DNA of 64,000 nt, from NCBI RefSeq assembly GCF_000621965.1, contig NZ_KK211379.1, positions 44,462-108,461 on the forward strand, read 5' to 3'. The translations under genes and the position numbers were made by a program. Below, piece by piece: positions 1-7,735 of this stretch; the first letter of the stretch is position 1, and each line of letters begins with the position of its first letter. This DNA comes from Methanobrevibacter wolinii SH. GTDB taxonomy: Archaea; Methanobacteriota; Methanobacteria; Methanobacteriales; Methanobacteriaceae. The notes beneath the pieces are model-generated. The model did no database searches and had not been told where the DNA came from. It saw only the letters and a program-made list of their open reading frames with translations.

Positions 1-722
1 GTCACAATCCTTATTTTACTAGATTAGTGTTTGCAATAGCCGAGATTTTTTATTAATTTTTACTTTTAACTAATGCAGAAACACTCTTTTTAGTGACATA
101 TTGTGCAAGTTAAAAAAATTAACCTACATATATAAAGTATTGCACAAATAATATAAAAGTTTTTCTAATAAAAAATTAAATAAAATTAATTTAAAATAAA
201 AAAATAAGAAGTTTTAAGAAATTATAATATAAAAGAAATATTATCATATAAATTTTTATAATAATATTAGATTTAAAAGAAAATAAAAATGTAATAATTT
301 AAGGATAAATATTATTAAATACTTAAAAAGAAATAGACTTGCACAAATTAATTAATTTTAAAGATATTATAAAATTAGTTAAATTATAGTTTTTTAAGAA
401 TAAATAGATTAAATAAAGTTATTATTTAATTAAAAAGAAAAATTTTATTAAAATAAAAAAATATATAAATTTAAGAATTTATATTAAATTTAATAAAATT
501 ATAGATATATTTAAAATTTAAATAAAATTTAAAAAAATATAATTGATTTTATTGAATGTATTTAAATTTAGAATAAAATTATAAATAATAAATTGTTTTT
601 AGAAAATTAAATTTTTAAATAAACTAATTTTAAACAGATTCTATAATTAATTCAACTAAAAAACAATTAATAATATAAAATAATTCATTTATTAAACAAG
701 TAATAAAAATATAGATTTTTTA
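1..722. other. AT-rich non-coding flank beyond cas1
   Basis: No gene is supported here. The sequence is nearly pure A/T, apart from the first ~100 bases, which carry nested inverted repeats: GTCAC at 1-5 with GTGAC at 93-97, and AGTGTTTGCA at 27-36 with TGCAGAAACACT at 74-85. The motif TTGCACAA or its complement TTGTGCAA occurs near 101, 143 and 339. It lies beside cas1, where archaeal loci often carry an AT-rich leader and repeat array, but no CRISPR repeat is visible inside the window. A leader role is inference only. Confidence 0.4.
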
Positions 723-1730
723 CTACCATCTCCTATAAAATCCAACATATTCTTTTTCTTGTCCAGTTAAATATTTAGTTAATAATCTAGCTTGATATAA
801 AATAATATCTTCATAAGACATGTTTTTATTATTAAACTTTATTTTTGAACTTAATTTATTATATATTTCTGAAATTAAAATTTTTCTTCCTTTAGAATTT
901 ATTATAACGGATCCTTCTTTATATTCAAAATCATCAATTGAAAGTCTATTTTTATTAATTACTGATAAAACTGCCTTATCAATTATTTGTTGTCTAAACT
1001 CTTCCATTAAATCAAAAACTAAACTTACTCTACCATATCGTTCAGAATGTAAAAAACCACAATATGGATCTAATCCAGCGATATAAATAGCTTTCCATAC
1101 TTCACTTTGTAGTATTGCATAACCATAATTTAATAAAGAGTTAATTGGGTCCTGTGCTCCTCTTCCACTTCTTAACATAAACCCCCATTTATCATCCACA
1201 ATATTTGAAAAACATTTCCAATATTCTACTGATGCTTGACCTTCAAAACCTAAAATATTACTACGAATTTTATCAATTCTATCAGATTTTATATTGCTTA
1301 CTTTAGAAATATATTCATTCAGTTTATCTCTTTGTTGATATAAAAATTCATTATCATCTCTTGATTTTGCTATTGTTCCAATAATTGCTTTTTGATTTTC
1401 AATTTTACTTTTAATAAAACTTTTAGCTATTTCACCACTTCGTTTATCATTTAAAGCAAAATATTGTTCTTTTTTAATTATAACATTCTTTTTTTCAGGT
1501 GGTGAAAGTCTATAATCAACATGACCTTTCCAATTAAGAGATACACAATCAACATCATATTCAGCAAGTAAACTTAATGCATCAAATGTTATAGATCCTT
1601 TACCAATAAATAATATTTGTGTAATATCTTGTGCTCTAAAATAATCAATTTCTTTATTATTTTCTTTAATTACAATTTGATTATCTGATTTACTAACAGT
1701 TTTACCAAAACCATCAATTACTAATCTCAT
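723..1730 (-). CDS. cas1: CRISPR-associated endonuclease Cas1
   Basis: Cas1 is the integrase subunit that, as Cas1-Cas2, inserts new spacers into CRISPR arrays. About 335 residues is normal for the family. The C-terminal helical half has the expected metal ligands: Glu in GFEGQAS (about residue 163), His in GFLHSERYG (about 228) and Asp/Glu in VFDLMEEFR (about 240-244). The reading frame also opens at a TTG at 1742, but the ATG at 1730 is preferred: GGTG precedes it at normal spacing and the protein then starts MRLVIDGFG, as is typical for Cas1. It is the last gene of the cas operon, 18 bases after cas2. An adaptation pair inside a type III-A operon suggests the locus can acquire its own spacers. 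Confidence 0.97.
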   Translation of the reverse strand: MRLVIDGFGKTVSKSDNQIVIKENNKEIDYFRAQDITQILFIGKGSITFDALSLLAEYDVDCVSLNWKGHVDYRLSPPEKKNVIIKKEQYFALNDKRSGEIAKSFIKSKIENQKAIIGTIAKSRDDNEFLYQQRDKLNEYISKVSNIKSDRIDKIRSNILGFEGQASVEYWKCFSNIVDDKWGFMLRSGRGAQDPINSLLNYGYAILQSEVWKAIYIAGLDPYCGFLHSERYGRVSLVFDLMEEFRQQIIDKAVLSVINKNRLSIDDFEYKEGSVIINSKGRKILISEIYNKLSSKIKFNNKNMSYEDIILYQARLLTKYLTGQEKEYVGFYRRW

Positions 1731-1748
1731 TATAAACACCAAAAGCTT

Positions 1749-2027
1749 TTATAAAATAGCATACTCTTCATTTTTAGGTAATTTTAAATCACCTTCAATA
1801 AAAATAGATTCATTACAATTTTCACATAATGGAATAAGTATAATACTATCATGATCAGATGATAAATATAATTCAAATTCTTCAGCTAAATCAAATCTTT
1901 CATCAATACTTAACATACCTGAAAAAACAGATTTTTGAATTCTTCTTAATCCATAATATCTTAATCGTTTAATAAAATTTGAACGTGTAGGTGTATCAGA
2001 TATATCATACATAACAAATATTAACAT
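1749..2027 (-). CDS. cas2: CRISPR-associated protein Cas2
   Basis: Cas2 is the small ferredoxin-fold dimer that bridges Cas1 dimers during spacer acquisition. The 92-residue product starts MLIFVMYDISDTPTR, with the conserved Asp at the end of the first strand, followed by a KRLRYYGLRRIQKSVF stretch typical of Cas2. A GGGGGA element precedes the ATG. It sits directly upstream of cas1 in the same direction and was probably cotranscribed with it. Confidence 0.96.
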   Translation of the reverse strand: MLIFVMYDISDTPTRSNFIKRLRYYGLRRIQKSVFSGMLSIDERFDLAEEFELYLSSDHDSIILIPLCENCNESIFIEGDLKLPKNEEYAIL

Positions 2028-2159
2028 TTTTAAATTCCCCCTTAATTTAAAATTTAATTATTGATTTTCAATAATATAATCCAAAAAATAGTTATAAATG
2101 AAAAATTTTATAAATTTAAATTTAATAATTTTTATGTAAAACTTATAATAAAATATAAT

Positions 2160-2825
2160 TTATTCATCAATATTTATTCTTTTTATAGTACCAAAACCTT
2201 GACTTACTCCTTTTCCAAAACCAAAGAAATCCGGTATTTTAAATCTAACTTTAAATTCTCCAGTAAATCCAATCATATTTACAGATTTATATTTAGTGGA
2301 AACAGTATCTAAATGAGATTTAATATAAAGATGTCTATTTACAATAATACCTAAACCTTTACTCATTGAAAGAATATTACCAACTAAAATATTGTTTAAA
2401 AATAATTTACTTTCCCTCCAGTTTGACATACTCTTATATTTCTGATAATTTTTAGTATTTAATGCAAGCCAAGGTGAAATAAATTTATAATGATATTCTT
2501 CATTACTTGTGTTAATATCATATTCTTTATCATAAATTATTTTTTCATCAACATAATATGTTTTATCTAGTTTTAATTCTTTAATTTCTGAAGAAATTTC
2601 TTTTAATAAGTCAGCACCTTCTTCAATACCTAAAATACTAGCTTGTCCATTAATAATTTTATATTGAATAAGAGGATAACTATATAAAAATTTATTATTA
2701 CCATAATGATTATGAAAAAGAGTTTGATTTTTAAATTTATTTCCAATAAATCCTCTAAGTTTACTAGCTTCACAAGTAACTGGCTTATCTGTTTTAAATA
2801 CTAGGTAACTTGTATTAATTTTCAA
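2160..2825 (-). CDS. cas6: CRISPR RNA-processing endoribonuclease Cas6
   Basis: Cas6 cleaves the precursor CRISPR transcript within each repeat to give crRNAs that load onto the Csm complex. The 221-residue protein ends with the glycine-rich loop GFGKGVSQGFGTIKRI that marks Cas6 RAMP folds. An N-terminal LRGFIGNKF segment followed by LFHNHYG supplies His residues that could be catalytic, by analogy with archaeal Cas6. It lies between the CARF-HEPN gene and cas2, separated from each by about 130 bases, so it may have its own promoter in the 2826-2956 gap. The family call is firm; the catalytic residue assignment is inference. Confidence 0.92.
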   Translation of the reverse strand: MKINTSYLVFKTDKPVTCEASKLRGFIGNKFKNQTLFHNHYGNNKFLYSYPLIQYKIINGQASILGIEEGADLLKEISSEIKELKLDKTYYVDEKIIYDKEYDINTSNEEYHYKFISPWLALNTKNYQKYKSMSNWRESKLFLNNILVGNILSMSKGLGIIVNRHLYIKSHLDTVSTKYKSVNMIGFTGEFKVRFKIPDFFGFGKGVSQGFGTIKRINIDE

Positions 2826-2956
2826 TTTTAATCTCCTTATTTTGTTTTTTAGACTCCGTTATATATAATCCATTATTTAATAGATAAATTATATCTTAAC
2901 CTTAAATAATTACAACAAAGAGTCTTATTTTACAAAAATATCTTAAAAAAATATAA

Positions 2957-4324
2957 TTATTCAAGTTTAGGGAATTTTGCAAGTTCCATATACTTTTCAA
3001 TATCAGGATATGCCCTAATTGCATATGATAAAACCCTATCATAGAAATCATTAGCAGATTCTTTGCTTAATGGTTCCAAACCATGTGCTAAAATAGAGTT
3101 ATTCCTTTTATTTTTAACAGCACTTTCAAGTTCTCTATCTGCAAAGTAATCTCTAGCTAATTGAATATCAAATAATTTAAGTAGTGTGAAACTTTTAACC
3201 AAGGCTAATTTGAAAGTATCCTCACGTTCCTCATAATCTTTTATATGCCATTTTGATACTTGTTCTTTAGCTTTCGTATGATCCATAGTTTCAAGATTAA
3301 ATTGTTCCCTATTAATGTAAAAAACATGGTTGTCCCTTAATTTATTTTTATCAATTAAACCCAATTTATTAAGTTCAAGTTGAGCAATTAATTCTATAGA
3401 ACGATATAATCTTGCAACACCATCATCATATGCACCCATATCAATTTTACGACGAGCATTGTTTAATAAATCGGGAAGATAATAAACTATACCTTTTTGA
3501 ACATTATTACTTAATTTTAATCTTAAAAATTTTAAATTATTTTCTAATTGTTTATAAAATTCATCAAAATTCCTAAAATCTTTCATCAAACTTTTTTTAG
3601 GACATTTTTCAATTATTTCTTTTTGTAGATAAGTAGATAATTTAAATTTTTCATTTTTATCTAATTTTTCATTATATACAATAAGTTTAGAATTAAATTT
3701 ATCCCAGCTTTGATATAAATTAACTAAATTTATATAAAATTCTGCTAAATCTTTTAAAGAACCATCATCAAGTTTTGATTTTGCATCTTTAAAATTCTTA
3801 AGAGAAGCTTCAAATTGATAATTATTAAAAAAATCTTTTCCACGATTAAACTCTAAAATAGCATATGTTTCAAATGGATCTTTTTGAGGTTTAATCATTT
3901 CAAAACCATTTTTAACAATACCTACACCATTCTTATCACGTGCACCTTCCATTGCTTTTGAACCAACATATGTATATTCACATGAGTCAATATATTTATC
4001 ACCAGTTGAAGCAAGGATTAAACCTGCAACCATAGGTTTAGTTCCACCAGTAAAATCAATATGAATATTATATTCTTCTTTATTTAATTCTAGAAGAACT
4101 TCTCTTGACTTATCAAATGATTCTTGAAGACTTTCCGGATTTTCAATTAATTTAGTTTTATATGAAAATTCAAAGGGAACTTCAGATACAACATTTTTAA
4201 TTGTTTCTAATGTTTCTTTTGAATGAATAAAATAAACTGCATCTGGTTTAAATGTATTAATAGAAATGATTAAAGGTTCTGGAGAACCCCCAACACTTAA
4301 AACTAAAATTTTTTTATCTGACAT
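2957..4324 (-). CDS. CARF-HEPN ribonuclease, Csm6-like accessory of type III CRISPR
   Basis: This is a cyclic-oligoadenylate-activated RNase of the Csm6 group. The N-terminal ~150 residues look like a CARF sensor: an opening strand LVLSVGGSPEPL and the motif HIDFTGGTKPM near residue 100, characteristic of the family. The C-terminal domain is helical and carries RNNSILAH near 407-414, which fits the R-x4-6-H active site of HEPN ribonucleases. It sits in the csm operon, 12 bases after csm5, and Cas10 here keeps the GGDD cyclase motif, so the signalling branch looks complete. It resembles the family first described as TIGR02710; that precise subfamily is from memory. Confidence 0.88.
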   Translation of the reverse strand: MSDKKILVLSVGGSPEPLIISINTFKPDAVYFIHSKETLETIKNVVSEVPFEFSYKTKLIENPESLQESFDKSREVLLELNKEEYNIHIDFTGGTKPMVAGLILASTGDKYIDSCEYTYVGSKAMEGARDKNGVGIVKNGFEMIKPQKDPFETYAILEFNRGKDFFNNYQFEASLKNFKDAKSKLDDGSLKDLAEFYINLVNLYQSWDKFNSKLIVYNEKLDKNEKFKLSTYLQKEIIEKCPKKSLMKDFRNFDEFYKQLENNLKFLRLKLSNNVQKGIVYYLPDLLNNARRKIDMGAYDDGVARLYRSIELIAQLELNKLGLIDKNKLRDNHVFYINREQFNLETMDHTKAKEQVSKWHIKDYEEREDTFKLALVKSFTLLKLFDIQLARDYFADRELESAVKNKRNNSILAHGLEPLSKESANDFYDRVLSYAIRAYPDIEKYMELAKFPKLE

Positions 4325-4336
4325 AATTTACTCCTT

Positions 4337-5452
4337 TTATTTAAAATTTAATTGAGTCCAACCAAATGGCTCTCCTTGTGAAGTTATTTTTCTAGATTTA
4401 GGAAATTCATAGTCATATTGTTTTTTAAATGTTTTTTGAATATCTGAAAATCTTTCATAATCATATTCTTTAATCTTCATTAAAATAGTAGTTCCCATTA
4501 AACCAGAACCAGAACCAATTCTTAAAAGAGGTGAATCTTTAGTATTTAATTTACTTATTTTCTTATAAAATTTATATAAATAATCAATACCATATTCATC
4601 TGCAAAATCCCATTCATATTCAATTAAATCTCTACTAAATTTAAATATTGAAGTTTTAATATTGTCAATATTTAAAATATCCTTTTTATCATCAACATCT
4701 AAACTTTTATAAAATTTAGAATCATAAGTTATATTAATACTTGAATTAAACACCTTATTTTTTGGTATTGCCTCTAAGAAAGTTCTTACCTTATTACCTT
4801 TTACTGAATAAAATTCATGTTTTCTACTATCTGGAGTTGCCATTACAGTCCATGACTCGTAAATTCTAGGAATATTTATAATATTATCAGTATCTGGAAT
4901 TTGCATAAATCTAAAAATACTTTTCTGAGCAGAATTTCCACGAGGTGCAGAAAAATAGGAATCTACAAACCTATTATATTCTCTTTTAATAATATGACCA
5001 TTTTTAAGAATATTTTGAATTCTATAAATATCATTTTTATTAACTAAATTATAGAAAATAGCTGTTTTAATAGATCCCTTAATAGATGACCCTGGAATAT
5101 ATAATTTATCAGAAGTCTTAACATGTTCAAGAATTTCTTTAATTGGAATATTTTTTTCTCTAGTTTTAGTCCTGTCAATACAATTATATCTTGAGCATTT
5201 TCCTCTATTTTTTAAGTCTTTACTTTTTAATTTAAAATTAGGATTAGTTAAATCTTCTAAAAATTTATCCTTTTCATCATCATTTAAAGACATGTAAAAT
5301 TTCACTAAATCAATTCTCTTTATTATTTTTTCATTTTTTCCATTAACTTTAGCTTTGGAATATGCAAATTCTGCAGGAGTATAAGATTTACCATCATCAA
5401 TATGTATAGGGCTTAATGTTTTTAAAGTAAAATTATATAAATTATTTGACAT
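4337..5452 (-). CDS. csm5: Type III-A RAMP protein Csm5
   Basis: Csm5 is a RAMP-fold subunit capping the 3' end of crRNA in the Csm complex. The 371-residue protein starts with a typical RAMP strand (FTLKTLSPIHIDDG) and has the signature YIPGSSIKGSIKTAI near residue 115-130 plus a C-terminal glycine-rich LLRIGSGSGLMGTT segment. Its ATG overlaps the csm4 stop by one base (TAATG), implying translational coupling. Position between csm4 and the CARF gene is standard for subtype III-A. Confidence 0.94.
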   Translation of the reverse strand: MSNNLYNFTLKTLSPIHIDDGKSYTPAEFAYSKAKVNGKNEKIIKRIDLVKFYMSLNDDEKDKFLEDLTNPNFKLKSKDLKNRGKCSRYNCIDRTKTREKNIPIKEILEHVKTSDKLYIPGSSIKGSIKTAIFYNLVNKNDIYRIQNILKNGHIIKREYNRFVDSYFSAPRGNSAQKSIFRFMQIPDTDNIINIPRIYESWTVMATPDSRKHEFYSVKGNKVRTFLEAIPKNKVFNSSINITYDSKFYKSLDVDDKKDILNIDNIKTSIFKFSRDLIEYEWDFADEYGIDYLYKFYKKISKLNTKDSPLLRIGSGSGLMGTTILMKIKEYDYERFSDIQKTFKKQYDYEFPKSRKITSQGEPFGWTQLNFK

Positions 5453-6456
5453 TATTTACCTCCATTTACATTAATACATTTTAAAGGATATGCAAATCCA
5501 TATTCAACTGCAGGATTAATCTTTCCAGATTTTATTATTCTCCCATAATATTTTTCATATTGTGGAAATATTGAACCTTCTTTAAAGAACCTAACTTGTT
5601 TTCTAATTTCATTAGATGAACTTCTTCCTCTTTTTGAACCAATTTCATAATTAGAATTTTTATCAATATGATTTAAATCTTCTTTATTTGGAATAAATCT
5701 AGACAAATTAATAAAATAATTATATTTACTATCAGAATTAAATTCATATTCAGATTCAATTTCATAATCATCATCAATATAATAATCAAATTGGCCTTTT
5801 CCAGTAGATATATCTTTACCAAAACCTCTATCTCTTAAGAATTTTATTGCTCCTTTAACAAGAGGCATATATGATTCATCATAAAATTCAACAAAGAAGA
5901 ATAAACCAATGTTTTTGAATTCATTACCAGAAGTATAAAATATATCATTTGTTTCATTAGTTATACGATTAATAGAATTATTTGGAATAATATTTTCACC
6001 ATAACTAACTTGAATATTATCATTTATTTTAGTGCCTTTATTTAAAAGTAAACCTTTAATCCTTGTATATGATTTAAAATCTTTAAGGATTTCACTTTCA
6101 GATAATTTTCCACTATTTAATTTAAAAAATATACTATCTTCTATAAAATCAACTTTTTTATATTCTTTATAATTTTTAGGATTAACTTTAATATTTTCCT
6201 CATCTTTTGATTGTGGAAATATAATTTTAGGGAAGAACTTAATTTTTTTAGTATCCTTAAAATCTTTATCACTATTATTATTGAATATAAATGGGAATGT
6301 AGAAGAAAGAATAAATGGTGGTTCATCTTCAAATGCAGAAATCATATCATTAGTTATTTCTGGATATAACTCATTTATAGCATATACGATTGCCCCAAAT
6401 AAAGTATCAGAATGAAGTTCTGGGAAGATAGATAAAGGTTTTAAATAAATTAACAT
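5452..6456 (-). CDS. csm4: Type III-A RAMP protein Csm4
   Basis: Csm4 binds the 5' tag of crRNA and docks Cas10 in the Csm complex. The product opens LIYLKPLSIFPELHSDTLFG, a RAMP strand followed by the LHSDTLFGA motif typical of Csm4, and has a glycine-rich loop DRGFGKDISTGKGQF near residue 210-225. The frame opens at ATG 6471, but ATG 6456 is preferred: GGTGA stands four bases upstream and the N-terminus then matches the family. The stop overlaps the csm5 start. Confidence 0.94.
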   Translation of the reverse strand: MLIYLKPLSIFPELHSDTLFGAIVYAINELYPEITNDMISAFEDEPPFILSSTFPFIFNNNSDKDFKDTKKIKFFPKIIFPQSKDEENIKVNPKNYKEYKKVDFIEDSIFFKLNSGKLSESEILKDFKSYTRIKGLLLNKGTKINDNIQVSYGENIIPNNSINRITNETNDIFYTSGNEFKNIGLFFFVEFYDESYMPLVKGAIKFLRDRGFGKDISTGKGQFDYYIDDDYEIESEYEFNSDSKYNYFINLSRFIPNKEDLNHIDKNSNYEIGSKRGRSSSNEIRKQVRFFKEGSIFPQYEKYYGRIIKSGKINPAVEYGFAYPLKCINVNGGK

Positions 6457-6503
6457 TTTTTCACCACACATATTAGTTTAAAATAAAATATCTATTTAAA
6501 AAC

Positions 6504-7238
6504 CTAAGAATCTTTATTATTAACTTTATTTATTACTTCAGAAAGTTCCACATTTTCAACTATAGTTTTTTCATCCTCATCATATCTATAATAATCTTTG
6601 TCTCTTTTAACAAGAGTTATATTAGAAAATTTAATTTTACCTGAACCTCTAGTACCACTACTTCCCAAATAGTTATCTTCTAAAAGACGCATTGCCTCAA
6701 ATACACCAATAAGATTATTATCATCACCATCATAAACTGAAAATACCATTTCAAAATCAAATGAAGAACCTTTTGGAACTCTTTCGATGTTTCTTGGAGT
6801 AGCATTAGCATTTAAACGATTAATATTATTTTCATATTTTAATTCAGTTCCACGAACAATGTCGTCATGATTTTTCCACAATTCAATAGATTCCTCACTA
6901 GGAAATGAATCTCTAACAATAAGTCTTGTAGGAAATTTTAATTTATTATCAGTATCTGCAGAAATTCCAAAAATCTTTGCAGCATTACATTCTTCATCAA
7001 CTGCAGGACCGCCATTATTTTCTAAAACACTTTCTGAAGATTTTTTATCATTCAATTCATATAATGATCGAAGTTTACCTTTAAGAGAAGAACCTGGAAT
7101 AAAAGGTAAATCTGAAACAACATCCCTTATAATTACATTATCTGAACCACCAATATCAATATTATCATTAGATCCACCTATATGAAGTCCAGTTTCACAA
7201 ATAATTTTTCCACTAATAACATAATTTTCTTTAAACAT
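6504..7238 (-). CDS. csm3: Type III-A backbone RAMP protein Csm3
   Basis: Csm3 forms the repeated backbone of the Csm complex and cuts target RNA every six nucleotides. The 244-residue product has the opening HIGGSNDNIDIGGSDN; the Asp at residue 33 matches the position of the catalytic Asp33 known in bacterial Csm3. This is followed by FIPGSSLKGKLRSLYE and a late glycine-rich SSGTRGSGKIKF loop. Length, order and motifs are all normal, so RNA cleavage should be intact. It is preceded by an AGGT-type site near 7245 and follows csm2 by 13 bases. Confidence 0.96.
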   Translation of the reverse strand: MFKENYVISGKIICETGLHIGGSNDNIDIGGSDNVIIRDVVSDLPFIPGSSLKGKLRSLYELNDKKSSESVLENNGGPAVDEECNAAKIFGISADTDNKLKFPTRLIVRDSFPSEESIELWKNHDDIVRGTELKYENNINRLNANATPRNIERVPKGSSFDFEMVFSVYDGDDNNLIGVFEAMRLLEDNYLGSSGTRGSGKIKFSNITLVKRDKDYYRYDEDEKTIVENVELSEVINKVNNKDS

Positions 7239-7251
7239 GTTTTAAACCTCC

Positions 7252-7731
7252 CTAATATTTACCTTTCTTACTATCATAAAATTTATGATAAGCTACAATA
7301 GATTCAAAGAATTGTACAAATATCTTAAAATTTTTTATCTTATCTTCTTCGTTACCTACATCTACTTTTTTCATTGTTGCCATCATTAAATTATAAAAAC
7401 TTTTACTAATATTTCCCCTACCTGCAGAAACTGCTAATCTTGGTTTTAAAATATAAAAATCCGGTTCAATTTTTTCCCAAGTCAAATCATCCTTTTTCTC
7501 CATTAAACGTACTGCACCAAAAAATTTCCTTAATTGATTTGTATTTAAATTTCCAGAATTATAAGCAACAATATCTGCATATCCTCCTTCATCAGCAAAG
7601 TCTTTTACAGACATGTCTGATAACATACTTAAATTTTTAATATTATCAATGACATCTGAGATTTCATCATTATCATTATTTTTATTAAAATTTCTATTAT
7701 GTCTTTTATTTCCATAATTTTTTCTTCCCAT
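7252..7731 (-). CDS. csm2: Type III-A small subunit Csm2
   Basis: Csm2 is the helical small subunit lining the crRNA-target channel. The 159-residue protein has a Lys/Arg/Asn-rich N-terminal extension of about 25 residues (MGRKNYGNKRHNRNFNKN), probably disordered, then a helical domain with LRKFFGAVRLMEKK and a C-terminal KIFVQFFESIVAYHKFY that fit Csm2. It lies four bases after cas10, as in other III-A operons. The basic tail could contribute to nucleic-acid binding; that is inference. Confidence 0.92.
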   Translation of the reverse strand: MGRKNYGNKRHNRNFNKNNDNDEISDVIDNIKNLSMLSDMSVKDFADEGGYADIVAYNSGNLNTNQLRKFFGAVRLMEKKDDLTWEKIEPDFYILKPRLAVSAGRGNISKSFYNLMMATMKKVDVGNEEDKIKNFKIFVQFFESIVAYHKFYDSKKGKY

Positions 7732-7735
7732 TTTT

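Noticed and set aside
820-1086. Plus-strand frame within cas1, and similar frames inside other genes
   Set aside because: They run antisense through clearly assigned genes and have no start signals or family features.
2061-2312. 83-codon plus-strand frame overlapping the cas6 3' end
   Set aside because: Low-complexity product, no ribosome binding site, and it overlaps the well-supported cas6 on the other strand.
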